Part shown: in pieces, positions 51,974 to 61,083 of the stretch | Layout: each line of letters opens with the position of its first letter | Position numbering within the stretch: position 1 is the stretch's first letter | Origin: Paenibacillus xylanexedens | Lineage (GTDB): Bacteria; Bacillota; Bacilli; Paenibacillales; Paenibacillaceae | Assembly (NCBI RefSeq): GCF_017874615.1 | Contig: NZ_JAGIKV010000028.1 | Coordinates: forward strand, 1-64,000 | Length of the DNA: 64,000 nt | Direction: 5' to 3' | Position numbers and translations under genes: made by a program | The notes under the pieces: model-generated | Seen by the model: only the letters and a program-made list of their open reading frames with translations | Told to the model about the DNA's origin: nothing | Databases searched by the model: none

Positions 51974-53074
51974 CTACGCCTGTACGCCGTTCTCGTAATT
52001 AAGTGCCTGCTTGCGGTTGTAACGCTCCAGTGCCAGTTCAATCATGCGATCCAGCAGTTCGGCATACGATACACCTGTCTCACGCCAAAGAAGTGGATAC
52101 ATGCTGTATGGTGTGAAACCAGGCATGGTGTTGACTTCATTAATAAGCAAAGCGCCGTCATTTTTCCGAATGAAGAAGTCCGCACGTGAAATGCCGTTAC
52201 CTTCAATCGCACGGAACGCCTGCAAAGCTGCCTCGCGAATGCGATCTGCGGCCTCTGGGTCCAGTGGAGCTGGAATCAGCATCTGTGATTGACCATCAAT
52301 ATACTTAGCTGCATAGTCATAATACTCACCGGAGGATACGATCTCACCTGGAACGGAAGCCATGGGCTCGTCATTGCCGAGGACGCTGACCTCAACTTCG
52401 CGGGCTTCAACGAACTCCTCAATGACAACCTTCGTATCATACCGAAGTGCAAACTCGACAGCTGTCTTCAGCTCATCGCGGTTACGTGCTTTGGAGATGC
52501 CTACACTGGATCCCAGATTCGCCGGTTTGATAAAACAAGGATACCCGAGCTGATCTTCGACTTGTACGATCATTTCGTGCTCTGTCTGCTTCCATTGTGT
52601 CGCGTTAAAATACGCAAAGGCACATTGGTCAATGCCAGCCTGTGCAAACAGCTTTTTCATGACCACTTTGTCCATGCCGCCAGCCGAAGCCAGTACACCT
52701 GCACCTACATATGGCATATCCGCCATCTCGAACATGCCCTGAATGGTACCATCCTCTCCAAACGTACCATGCAGCAGAGGGAACATCACGTCCAGCGCTT
52801 CTGCTCCGCCATACAAACGGCCAAACAGGGCGTTCAGCGCATCCTGCGTTCCGCCTGCCGATTGCTCCAGCTTCAAGTCTTCAATCTGCGCGAACGGCGC
52901 ATGCATGACAGGTCCTTTTTTCCACGTCCCCTGCTTGGAGATATAAAAAGGAACCAGTTCATACTTTTCATAATCAAATGCGTTTGTTACAGCAAACGCC
53001 GTTTGCAGCGACACCTCGTGCTCGCCCGATTTTCCGCCGTACACGACGCCTACTTTTAATTTATCCATACTCAT
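51974..53074 (-). CDS. ddl: D-alanine-D-alanine ligase
   Basis: 366 residues from the ATG at 53072-53074, 6 nt after CGGAGG. ATP-grasp enzyme joining two D-alanines for peptidoglycan. Motifs: VVYGGKSGEHEVSLQ near the N-terminus, PLLHGTFGEDGTIQG, FIKPANLGSSVGISKAR, EEFVEAREVEVSVLG and LLINEVNTMPGFT with metal ligands. Length is normal. The sequence does not show an obvious D-lactate-type change, but specificity cannot be settled by eye. The VanRSYZ-like genes 5 kb away act in the same pathway. Confidence 0.95.
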   Translation of the reverse strand: MSMDKLKVGVVYGGKSGEHEVSLQTAFAVTNAFDYEKYELVPFYISKQGTWKKGPVMHAPFAQIEDLKLEQSAGGTQDALNALFGRLYGGAEALDVMFPLLHGTFGEDGTIQGMFEMADMPYVGAGVLASAGGMDKVVMKKLFAQAGIDQCAFAYFNATQWKQTEHEMIVQVEDQLGYPCFIKPANLGSSVGISKARNRDELKTAVEFALRYDTKVVIEEFVEAREVEVSVLGNDEPMASVPGEIVSSGEYYDYAAKYIDGQSQMLIPAPLDPEAADRIREAALQAFRAIEGNGISRADFFIRKNDGALLINEVNTMPGFTPYSMYPLLWRETGVSYAELLDRMIELALERYNRKQALNYENGVQA

Positions 53075-53212
53075 GTGTACCCTCCGATTATCTGTGCCTA
53101 ATGCTGTCATGTTTGCATGCTCAGCACCCTTGTTATTCTGCTTGCGTTACCCTGGTCTTATTTTACACGGAACTGGATGTCTGCGTCACCGCATCCCGAA
53201 AATCTTTCGTCA

Positions 53213-54232
53213 TCAAAACTCATCTGCAATATGAAAAAGCCGGTATACCGTCCGCTCCGTCCAAGCGTAAGAATCCCGGTAATCCCAAAAGCGGTGACGG
53301 CTGCTAACCGTATGTGCGTTAACAAGCGGCATACCGCCCGCATCAAACGCGGTCACAACGGTGCTGTGCTGAAATCGTCCATCTCCATCCCAATCGTAGA
53401 GAATAACATCGCCGAGCATCAGCTGCTCTGGACGCTCCACTTCTGTCGCGGTCAGACCCCAGCTGCTGCCTGACAAATAACGCTCCAGACTGTTGGAAAC
53501 TGCCCAACTGTAACTCCACATTTCGGAGCCGTTCACATACCCTTTATACCACCAGCCGGCTTCTCTTCTACCAGTATAGTGGATGGGTGCGCCCCCTGCA
53601 AAGAGACATTGGGACACGTAATTGGTACAATCCACATCAAATTCCTCAAATGCTGGATTCCCCGCATTCCACCACCGATCTGCATAGGCAACCGCCAGAT
53701 CTCTGCGATATGACTGTTGCCGTGAGCTTCTTCCTTGACCCAGCACTTCCCGATTCAGCAGCGGCCGATTCATCGCCTGTACAAAATCAGCTTGTTGAAA
53801 CGGACGCCCTTCCCCAGCAGGGCGACGCTCCGGCACTTCTCGCTCGACCCGTCCAATAATCCATCCACCACTCTGCCGCAGAAAGGTTAACCGCTCCCGC
53901 TCAATCCGGTCCTCCCGGTGGGTAATCCCGCTCTTCTCGTAGAACAGTCTGCTGTACAATTGTACATCCACCACCGCTTCTTCCTGGCCATCCATAAGCG
54001 TGCGCACAAGCTTGGCGCTGGTCTCGCTGCGAAGAGGCACGGCGCGCCGCTTACGATACCATTCGTCCAGCCTTGCCATCCGCTCTCCCCGTTCCACCAC
54101 GAAGTCAGGATCGGTAACGATCCGTTCGCTGGTCTGTGGACGGTAGTCGATCTCACAGCGATTGTACTGGTTCACGTAAGTATATAAGGCACTCTTCCAT
54201 TCCCGTTCCAAGCCTATGTCCCCCTTTGGCAT
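53213..54232 (-). CDS. Amidase domain (amidase_6) protein
   Basis: 339 residues. No clear signal peptide. The C-terminal half is the amidase_6 domain: YRRDLAVAYADRWWN, DVDCTNYVSQCLFAGG with the probable nucleophile Cys, and QHSTVVTAFD with the His. These are the Cys/His pair of papain-like NlpC-related hydrolases. The N-terminal 150 residues resemble the usual beta-rich prefix. Expected to act on peptidoglycan stem peptides or similar amides; location is uncertain without a signal. Single gene. Confidence 0.85.
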   Translation of the reverse strand: MPKGDIGLEREWKSALYTYVNQYNRCEIDYRPQTSERIVTDPDFVVERGERMARLDEWYRKRRAVPLRSETSAKLVRTLMDGQEEAVVDVQLYSRLFYEKSGITHREDRIERERLTFLRQSGGWIIGRVEREVPERRPAGEGRPFQQADFVQAMNRPLLNREVLGQGRSSRQQSYRRDLAVAYADRWWNAGNPAFEEFDVDCTNYVSQCLFAGGAPIHYTGRREAGWWYKGYVNGSEMWSYSWAVSNSLERYLSGSSWGLTATEVERPEQLMLGDVILYDWDGDGRFQHSTVVTAFDAGGMPLVNAHTVSSRHRFWDYRDSYAWTERTVYRLFHIADEF

Positions 54233-54427
54233 GAGTTCTGTCTGGAATATTTCATTGTGTATATAAACTCCTACTATTCATATGAAAGGGTCTTCGGTTG
54301 TATGTACACGGCTCAGGAGGGAGATCCGAAATTCCGCAAATACAGGTACACAAGATATCTTATTCCTGCTCGCTTCACGAAAACGCCTTCATCGGTCCAA
54401 AAGCTTGCTTGATCAGGCAAAAAGACC

Positions 54428-54456
54428 TTTACGTACGGAGGTGAAAACGGTATACT
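54428..54456 (+). promoter_or_regulatory. acnA promoter, overlapped by a cre-like sequence
   Basis: TTTACG (54428-54433), a 17-bp spacer and TATACT (54451-54456). TGAAAACGGTATAC (54442-54455) matches the cre consensus except at its last two bases, so CcpA control is possible but unproven. Confidence 0.5.
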
Positions 54457-54485
54457 TAAAACTAAAGTTATGATTATGAAATTAC

Positions 54486-54502
54486 GTTTCATCTGATGAA
54501 AC
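54486..54502. promoter_or_regulatory. Perfect palindrome in the acnA leader
   Basis: GTTTCATC and GATGAAAC are inverted around a single T, in the 5' leader about 95 bp before the acnA start. A small dimeric repressor could bind here. I cannot assign it; it is not a Fur box. Confidence 0.4.
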
Positions 54503-54594
54503 TAACGAACAAGAACACGGAACGATGAAGGCCTGTTCTTCACCTAAATGAACGTTTTCTTCATCTCACCGACACATCCCAAGGAGGTACATGT

Positions 54595-57309
54595 ATGTCA
54601 GCAAAGAATCATTTCTCCGCCGCTCGCAGTCTTGAGGTTGGAGGCAAGTCTTACCGCTACTACAGTCTCGATGCTCTTCAGGAAAACGGCCACGGCGATC
54701 TTTCCAGGCTTCCTTTCTCCATTAAAGTGTTGCTTGAAGCAGCAATTCGTCAATTCGACGGACGTGCCATCACCGAAGAACATGTAAAACAACTGACCGG
54801 CTGGGCAGATGGCCGTGATAATAACAAGGAAATTCCATTCATTCCTGCACGTATCGTTCTGCAGGATTTCACCGGTGTACCGGTTGTCGTTGACCTCGCT
54901 GCAATGCGTGATACTGTGAAAAAAGCAGGTGGCGATCCAAAACAGATCAACCCGCTCGTACCGGTCGATCTCGTTATCGACCATTCCGTTATGGTTGATG
55001 CTTTTGGTACCAACGATGCACTTGATTACAATATCAAAGTTGAGTTTGAGCGTAATGAAGAGCGTTACCGCTTCTTGCGTTGGGCGCAAACGGCATTCAA
55101 CAACTTCCGTGCAGTTCCACCATCCACAGGGATCGTTCACCAGGTTAACCTGGAGTATCTGGCTTCCGTGGCAGCAACAAAAACCGTGGACGGCGAGACC
55201 GTTGTATTCCCGGATTCCCTCGTAGGTACAGACTCCCACACCACCATGATCAACGGACTTGGTGTTGTTGGTTGGGGTGTTGGTGGTATTGAGGCTGAAG
55301 CAGGTATGCTGGGCCAACCGCTTTATTTTGTAACACCAGACGTTATCGGTTTCAAACTGACAGGCAGCCTGAGCGAAGGCGCAACAGCAACGGATCTGGC
55401 ACTGACCGTTACCCAATTGCTTCGTAAAAAAGGCGTTGTTGGTAAATTCGTTGAGTTCTACGGACCAGGTCTTGCCAACATGGGTCTGGCTGACCGTGCA
55501 ACAGTAGCCAACATGGCACCAGAGTACGGCGCTACCATCGGCTTCTTCCCTGTCGATAGTGAAACATTGAACTATCTGCGCAGTACTGGCCGTCCTGACG
55601 AACAGGTAGAATTGGTTGAAGCTTATTACAAAGCTCAAGGCATGTTCCGTACTTCCAGCACCGTTGATCCTGAATTCACAGATGTGATTGAACTGGATCT
55701 CGGCTCAGTTGTACCAAGTCTTGCAGGACCAAAACGTCCACAGGATCGCATCGAGCTGACACAAATGAAAGAAAGCTTCAACAGCATCATTCGCACACCT
55801 GTAGATAAAGGCGGCTACGGGCTGAGCGATGAGAAAATCGAACAAACCGTACCTGTGAAGCACCCTAACGGTTCCACCAGTGAACTGAAAGCAGGCGCTG
55901 TTGTGATCGCGGCGATCACAAGTTGTACGAACACTTCGAATCCAAGTGTTATGGTTGGAGCGGGACTACTGGCGAAAAAAGCAGTTGAACGCGGCCTGAC
56001 CAAACCAGGATATGTGAAAAGCAGTCTGACACCAGGTTCCCTTGTGGTTACCGAGTACCTGGAAAAAGCAGGCCTTATCACGTACCTCGACAAACTCGGA
56101 TTCAACGTTGCCGGCTACGGTTGTGCAACATGCATCGGTAACTCCGGCCCACTGCCGGACGAAGTGAGCGAAGCTATTGCTGAGAACGATATGACCGTAG
56201 CGGCTGTATTGTCCGGTAACCGTAACTTCGAAGGCCGTGTGCATGCACAGGTTAAAGCCAACTACCTGGCATCACCACCACTCGTTGTGGCATATGCACT
56301 TGCGGGTACCGTAAATATTGACTTTGAAACCGATCCAATCGGTTATGATACGAACAATGAGCCTGTATTCCTGAAAGACCTCTGGCCTACCTCCGAGGAA
56401 ATCAAGGATACTATCGCAAGTTCCCTGAACGCTCAGATGTTCCGCAACAAGTACGAGAACGTATTTACAGCCAACGAGCGTTGGAATGCGATTTCTGTAC
56501 CGGAAGGTGAATTGTACGAGTGGGATCCGAACTCCACGTACATTCAGAATCCTCCGTTCTTCCAAGAGCTTGGCGACAAGTTGAACGATATCGCAGATAT
56601 CCGTTCTGCACGTGTTATGGCATTGCTTGCGGATTCCGTAACAACGGATCACATCTCACCAGCAGGTAATATTGCACCATCCAGCCCAGCTGGACTGTAC
56701 CTGAAAGAGCACGGCGTAGAGCGCAAAGACTTCAACTCCTACGGTTCACGCCGTGGTAACCATGAAGTCATGATGCGTGGTACATTCGCCAATATTCGTA
56801 TTCGTAACCAGGTGGCTCCGGGCACCGAAGGCGGTATCACGAAGTACCTGCCAACGGACGAAGAAATGTCCATCTACGATGCTTCCATGAAGTATCAGGA
56901 TGAAGGACAGAACCTGATCGTTATCGCTGGTAAAGAGTATGGTACAGGAAGCTCCCGTGACTGGGCGGCTAAAGGAACATTCCTGCTCGGCGTCAAAGCC
57001 GTTATCGCAGAAAGCTTCGAGCGGATTCACCGCAGTAACCTGGTCGGCATGGGCGTAATGCCATTGCAATTCCAGGAAGGTCACGGCTGGTCCAGTCTTG
57101 GTCTGAACGGACGTGAAACGTATGACATTACTGGCCTCAGCAATGACGTGAAGCCAGGACAAGAGTTGAAAGTTACCGTAACTCGTGAAGACGGTACACA
57201 GTTCGAATTCCCTGTCATCGCTCGTCTGGACAGCATGGTTGACGTGGATTACTACCATAACGGCGGTATCCTGCAAACTGTATTGCGTCAAATGATGAAA
57301 AAAGCTTAA
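54595..57309 (+). CDS. acnA: Aconitate hydratase
   Basis: 904 residues, the normal AcnA length. Isomerises citrate to isocitrate in the TCA cycle and can bind RNA as the apoenzyme. 4Fe-4S ligands are in SCTNTSNPS (Cys near 443) and GCATCIGNSG (Cys near 509 and 512). Other signatures: VGTDSHTTMINGLGVVGWGVGGIEAEAG, HISPAGNI and AGKEYGTGSSRDWAAKG. The start follows AAGGAGG. Codon usage is strongly biased, as expected for a highly expressed gene. Confidence 0.98.
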   Translation: MSAKNHFSAARSLEVGGKSYRYYSLDALQENGHGDLSRLPFSIKVLLEAAIRQFDGRAITEEHVKQLTGWADGRDNNKEIPFIPARIVLQDFTGVPVVVDLAAMRDTVKKAGGDPKQINPLVPVDLVIDHSVMVDAFGTNDALDYNIKVEFERNEERYRFLRWAQTAFNNFRAVPPSTGIVHQVNLEYLASVAATKTVDGETVVFPDSLVGTDSHTTMINGLGVVGWGVGGIEAEAGMLGQPLYFVTPDVIGFKLTGSLSEGATATDLALTVTQLLRKKGVVGKFVEFYGPGLANMGLADRATVANMAPEYGATIGFFPVDSETLNYLRSTGRPDEQVELVEAYYKAQGMFRTSSTVDPEFTDVIELDLGSVVPSLAGPKRPQDRIELTQMKESFNSIIRTPVDKGGYGLSDEKIEQTVPVKHPNGSTSELKAGAVVIAAITSCTNTSNPSVMVGAGLLAKKAVERGLTKPGYVKSSLTPGSLVVTEYLEKAGLITYLDKLGFNVAGYGCATCIGNSGPLPDEVSEAIAENDMTVAAVLSGNRNFEGRVHAQVKANYLASPPLVVAYALAGTVNIDFETDPIGYDTNNEPVFLKDLWPTSEEIKDTIASSLNAQMFRNKYENVFTANERWNAISVPEGELYEWDPNSTYIQNPPFFQELGDKLNDIADIRSARVMALLADSVTTDHISPAGNIAPSSPAGLYLKEHGVERKDFNSYGSRRGNHEVMMRGTFANIRIRNQVAPGTEGGITKYLPTDEEMSIYDASMKYQDEGQNLIVIAGKEYGTGSSRDWAAKGTFLLGVKAVIAESFERIHRSNLVGMGVMPLQFQEGHGWSSLGLNGRETYDITGLSNDVKPGQELKVTVTREDGTQFEFPVIARLDSMVDVDYYHNGGILQTVLRQMMKKA

Positions 57310-57342
57310 TGACCTGAATCAATAATGTGATGAAGTTATACA

Positions 57343-57389
57343 AAAAAGCTCCCCATTACGTGCAATCAGCACGTGGCGGGGAGCTTTTT
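57343..57389. terminator. Bidirectional terminator after acnA
   Basis: AAAAAGCTCCCC-ACGTGC and GCACGT-GGGGAGCTTTTT form a long stem with T/A tracts on both sides. It serves acnA and the converging membrane-protein operon. Confidence 0.92.
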
Positions 57390-57447
57390 GGCTTTGCTTT
57401 TCATAATCGGGATACATTTAAAAATCAATTTTCAATCCAACTGCCTT

Positions 57448-57657
57448 CTAATGCCCAATGTGATGTGAGGCTTGATCTAACAGTTGAATCGTACCCATGA
57501 TCAGAAACAAACACGACAGAGCAATTAACGAGCCTCCAACCCATCTAGACATGATCAATCGCTCCGTAATCTGTTTTTCCGAAGCATCCGTTATCTTGTG
57601 TGGATACAGGAGAAACATTAGCCCAGCGCTAATGAACAGTACAGCCATTATAATCAA
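57448..57657 (-). CDS. Small two-helix membrane protein, last gene of the VanRSYZ-like operon
   Basis: 69 residues with two hydrophobic segments (about 2-18 and 39-60) separated by a charged loop (HKITDASEKQITERL) and a His-rich end. It follows the VanZ-like gene by 13 bp. Family unknown. The RNA is read from an ATG preceded by GGAGGGG, and co-transcription with the Van-type genes is likely. Confidence 0.65.
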   Translation of the reverse strand: MIIMAVLFISAGLMFLLYPHKITDASEKQITERLIMSRWVGGSLIALSCLFLIMGTIQLLDQASHHIGH

Positions 57658-57670
57658 GTTCTTCCCCTCC

Positions 57671-58231
57671 TTACACGTGACTCTCCTTGGAGTTATACTT
57701 CTTCTTCGTCGCGTGGGATTCTCCTCCCACCAACACCTTTTTCAGACCCATAGCCATAGTGAAAACAATGTATCCAATCAAGCCGCCGAGCGTATTGAGC
57801 ATCAGATCATCCACATCGAATATCCCCATGCCCGTCAACAGCTGTGTCACTTCATAACCCAGACTGAGCAGCAGAGACAGCAGGAACACCTTTACTCCAG
57901 AGAATAACTTGTTACCCGTCAACACGGGAATGAAGATGCCCAGTGGGATAAAGGCCAGTATATTGCCTACCAGATGGATTGCGGTACCCGGACGATGCAA
58001 TGACAGGCTGTTCCAGTCTCGTGAGATTTCCTGAAATGGTGTCAGGTTGACGGTTCGTGTATGGATCAGATCCGGTTGTTGTAAGAACGCCATCAGTCGA
58101 ACCTTCACGATGCCAAAATCGACCGGGCTTCCTTTGAACAGGATCAGCTTCGTCAGTAGATATACATAGATAATGAAAACGGCAATCCAAAGGATGTAAT
58201 GTTTGTTTTTCTTCTGGTTGTTGTGCTTCAT
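57671..58231 (-). CDS. VanZ-like family membrane protein
   Basis: 186 residues with about four membrane helices. VanZ-family features: NLTPFQEI, HLVGNILAFIPLGIFIPVL, SLGYEVTQLLTGMGIFDVDDLMLNTLGGLIGY. VanZ proteins are linked to low-level teicoplanin or lipoglycopeptide resistance by an unknown mechanism. It is preceded by the VanY-like gene by 28 bp. Start follows GGAGGAG. Confidence 0.9.
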   Translation of the reverse strand: MKHNNQKKNKHYILWIAVFIIYVYLLTKLILFKGSPVDFGIVKVRLMAFLQQPDLIHTRTVNLTPFQEISRDWNSLSLHRPGTAIHLVGNILAFIPLGIFIPVLTGNKLFSGVKVFLLSLLLSLGYEVTQLLTGMGIFDVDDLMLNTLGGLIGYIVFTMAMGLKKVLVGGESHATKKKYNSKESHV

Positions 58232-58259
58232 GCTGCTCCTCCTCCTTTGTGCTGCCCTG

Positions 58260-59123
58260 TTATTTCTTTACGGTGACGATGACGCCATCCATGTTATCAC
58301 CCGATATTTCAGTTTGGCCTTGCTCAGGTATGTAAACGGTCGTATCTTGGGTGGCCTGGTAATAACGGATATGATACTCCTCACCCTCTACTTCAACAGT
58401 AATGTTCTCTTTTTCTTTTAACAAATCAAGATACTCTTCCAGCACCAAATTATTCTTATGCATGACAGCACTGTGCGGCAGCCCTACATATCGAAAGTGC
58501 CATGGTTCATACTGAATACCGGTGATGCGCACTTTATCCTTTGGGTAACGCAGAATAAATCCGTATTTCCATGCATTCTTCTCCAGCCAAGCACCCTCTG
58601 GTGCTTCATTCATGGCAGCCAAGCTCGAGCCGATATCCAGGGATAACCCAAGATTGTGCTCACTGTGTCCCGCAGGAAGCGCATAGTCTGAACCCTTTTC
58701 CCGATATAACTCGTCCTGCTTCGCAAAGTCCCTGTACCCGCTGCTGACGAGAAAATATCTGACTCCCTCTTCGCCTGCTGCTTCAACCATCCTCTGGAAC
58801 TCTTGCGCCACCTGCCGTGATAACATGATTTTCTGATCCAGTATTCCATATCCACGAAGCAGATCATCCTCATGTGCCACATATACAATATCGGATTTAA
58901 CCCCTTCCGGGTGAACGGGGTATTGCTTATCGACCAGTAACAAGTTGCCCTTATGTACCTGATCCTGAATGTTTCCGGTGACGGATACGGTATAACCTTC
59001 TGGATTTTCACGCGTATTCTGGATCTCGATGGGCAATTCATCCTTCTGCTGAATCCATCCCGGTGATTGCGTAACGATATATCCGATCAAAATAATACAT
59101 ATCAAAAAGCCCCACTTTTTCAT
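58260..59123 (-). CDS. VanY-family D-Ala-D-Ala carboxypeptidase
   Basis: 287 residues from the ATG at 59121-59123 (MKKWGFLICIIL) after AAAGGAGGAGC. A single N-terminal membrane helix (about 3-20) is followed by an extracellular domain. The zinc peptidase motif is SGYRDFAKQDELYRE, ALPAGHSEHNLGLSLDIG (zinc His and Asp), and EPWHFRYVG (zinc His). It removes the terminal D-Ala from peptidoglycan stem peptides, which lowers the number of vancomycin targets. In the same operon as the VanR/VanS-like pair. Confidence 0.93.
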   Translation of the reverse strand: MKKWGFLICIILIGYIVTQSPGWIQQKDELPIEIQNTRENPEGYTVSVTGNIQDQVHKGNLLLVDKQYPVHPEGVKSDIVYVAHEDDLLRGYGILDQKIMLSRQVAQEFQRMVEAAGEEGVRYFLVSSGYRDFAKQDELYREKGSDYALPAGHSEHNLGLSLDIGSSLAAMNEAPEGAWLEKNAWKYGFILRYPKDKVRITGIQYEPWHFRYVGLPHSAVMHKNNLVLEEYLDLLKEKENITVEVEGEEYHIRYYQATQDTTVYIPEQGQTEISGDNMDGVIVTVKK

Positions 59124-59222
59124 GCTTGCTCCTCCTTTTACCTCATACATCAAGGATAGACAACACAAGTTAAAGAAAAAGCAGGGCAATTTTAAAGTTT
59201 TTCTTAAATTTGACGTCGAACC

Positions 59223-60311
59223 TTATTGGAAGACGGGCAAACGAACTTCGAATAACGTCCGTACCACGTCGCTCTGGGCCGAGATCGTACCGTCATGCTG
59301 CTCCACAATATTGCGAGCGATAAACAGTCCGAGGCCTGTCCCACCCTCCTGAGGAGTCCGGGCACGATCTCCGGTGTAATACATATCGAAGATATGTGGC
59401 AATTCCTCCGGACGAATATGTCCACCATAGTTAATTACCTGAATGATGACCTGTTCTGCATCCCGATATCCATTAATATCTACGTACATGCCATCCTTGC
59501 CATGCCGTGCAGCGTTAATCAGCAGATTCTCGAACACACGAGCCAGCAGCTCGCCATCACCGGAGACCGTAAGGTCAGTGTCTATTTTTAGTCGGGCGAC
59601 TAGTTGGTTCTTTTCAAATACAGGATAGAGTTCTTCGTTCATCTGCTTCAGCAGTTCGCTAAGATCCAGCTGTGTCTTGTTTATAGGCAGCCTGCCATAA
59701 TTCATACGGGTAATTTCGAACAAATCATCAATCAGCTTCTCCAGACGCTGTGATTTGGTGAATGCAATCGACGTAAAGTGCCGTACCTGCTCCTCCGTTA
59801 ACTGATCATCCTTCATGAGCAGATCCAAATATCCAAGCACAGACGTCAGCGGTGTTCGCAGGTCATGCGCCAGATTGACAACAAGCTGGTCCTTACTATT
59901 TTCAGCAAAATCCCCTCGTTCTACCGCTTCCTTTAACTTCTCACTTGCCAGGTTCACATCCTCCGCAATCGTACCTAACTCGTCCTTCGAGGAGATCTGC
60001 ACACGATGCTGAAAGTCACCGTTGGCCAAATGCCTGATCCCTGTAGAAATATCCTTGAAATACGTCGCGTAGGGCTTGGTAAACCAGAAGAAAAATAGAA
60101 TGGCCAGTGGAATAAATAAAATCAGGAAGAAATAGATATCCCCGATACTTCTCATAAAATGACGATATTCAGCGAGCTGATCTTCTGCACGGACACCCGA
60201 ATAATAGGCTTGCATAAGCTTGTAAATCCCATAGGTAATTGCACCAGAGGCAAGCATGCTTAACCCTAGCAACATAATCATGGTTGTACGAAAACTTCTT
60301 CGTTTAGTCAT
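59223..60311 (-). CDS. VanS-like sensor histidine kinase
   Basis: 362 residues from the ATG at 60309-60311, which overlaps the regulator stop by 8 bp (ATGACTAA). Two membrane helices (about 11-30 and 60-78), HAMP (about 80-125), HisKA with NLAHDLRTPLTSVLGYLD (His149) and an ATPase domain (ENLLINAARHG, GTGLGLFIARNIVEQH). Close to VanS kinases in layout, without an extended sensor loop. It should control the D-Ala-D-Ala carboxypeptidase and VanZ-like genes downstream in response to cell-wall stress. Confidence 0.93.
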   Translation of the reverse strand: MTKRRSFRTTMIMLLGLSMLASGAITYGIYKLMQAYYSGVRAEDQLAEYRHFMRSIGDIYFFLILFIPLAILFFFWFTKPYATYFKDISTGIRHLANGDFQHRVQISSKDELGTIAEDVNLASEKLKEAVERGDFAENSKDQLVVNLAHDLRTPLTSVLGYLDLLMKDDQLTEEQVRHFTSIAFTKSQRLEKLIDDLFEITRMNYGRLPINKTQLDLSELLKQMNEELYPVFEKNQLVARLKIDTDLTVSGDGELLARVFENLLINAARHGKDGMYVDINGYRDAEQVIIQVINYGGHIRPEELPHIFDMYYTGDRARTPQEGGTGLGLFIARNIVEQHDGTISAQSDVVRTLFEVRLPVFQ

Positions 60312-60999
60312 TAAACGTGTACCCCACACCCCAGATGGTTTTGATAAACTTGTTCTTGTTCACATCTTCCCCCAGCTTTTTGCGCAGGGTCCGAATGTGG
60401 ACCATCACGGTATTCCCACTCTCGTAATAGGCTTCTCCCCATACCTGTTCAAAAATGTTTTCTGCACTGAACACCTGCTTGGGGTGGCTCGCGAGCAGAT
60501 ACAAAATGTCAAACTCCTTCGGTGTTAGTTCCACTGGTTTGCCGTAGAGTGTAACGCGATGTTGATCTGGCGTGATGATGAGCCCACCCTTCTCCAGAAT
60601 GGACCTCTGCACAGGCACAGACTGGCTGAATTGGAGAGAACGACGCAACTGAGAATTGACCCGGGCAACAAGCTCCATCGGATTAAACGGTTTGGTCATA
60701 TAATCGTCCGCGCCCATCACGAGTCCCGTAATTTTGTCCATATCCGACGTTTTGGCACTCAGGAAAATGATCGGTAAATGATGCTGCTCCCTAATTTTAC
60801 GGGTCACCTCATACCCGTCCATGCCAGGCATCATAATGTCCAGAATCGCCAAGTCTATCGCTTGAGTCTGAACAGCTTGAACCGCCGCCTTCCCGTCAAA
60901 GGCCTTGATGGTGTGATATCCTTCTTTTTGTAAATGTAAAGCAACCAGATCAGCGATCTCAACTTCATCGTCTGCGATCAGAATCGTAATTCGCTTCAT
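60304..60999 (-). CDS. VanR-like OmpR-family response regulator
   Basis: 231 residues. Receiver with acidic pair Asp10/Asp11 and phospho-acceptor Asp54 in LAILDIMMPGMDGYE, Lys in DDYMTKPFNPME. The C-terminal winged helix has ELTPKEFDILYLL and GNTVMVHIRTLRKKLGED. First gene of the operon VanR-VanS-VanY-VanZ-small protein. The start lies 85 bp from the divergent WYL regulator. Confidence 0.94.
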   Translation of the reverse strand: MKRITILIADDEVEIADLVALHLQKEGYHTIKAFDGKAAVQAVQTQAIDLAILDIMMPGMDGYEVTRKIREQHHLPIIFLSAKTSDMDKITGLVMGADDYMTKPFNPMELVARVNSQLRRSLQFSQSVPVQRSILEKGGLIITPDQHRVTLYGKPVELTPKEFDILYLLASHPKQVFSAENIFEQVWGEAYYESGNTVMVHIRTLRKKLGEDVNKNKFIKTIWGVGYTFND

Positions 61000-61083
61000 T
61001 GCTTATTCCACTCCTATGTGTGATGCTCAACAATATAACATATTTGAATCCAACAGATAAACCAATGAAAGGAATCCATACAT

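Noticed and set aside
54598..55638. 346-codon open frame opposite acnA
   Set aside because: Antisense shadow of a strongly codon-biased gene, rich in Cys and His runs atypical of real proteins.
57448..60999. Complete vancomycin-resistance cluster
   Set aside because: vanH, vanA/B-type ligase and vanX are absent. The ddl gene 5 kb away is a separate housekeeping-type locus in another transcript.
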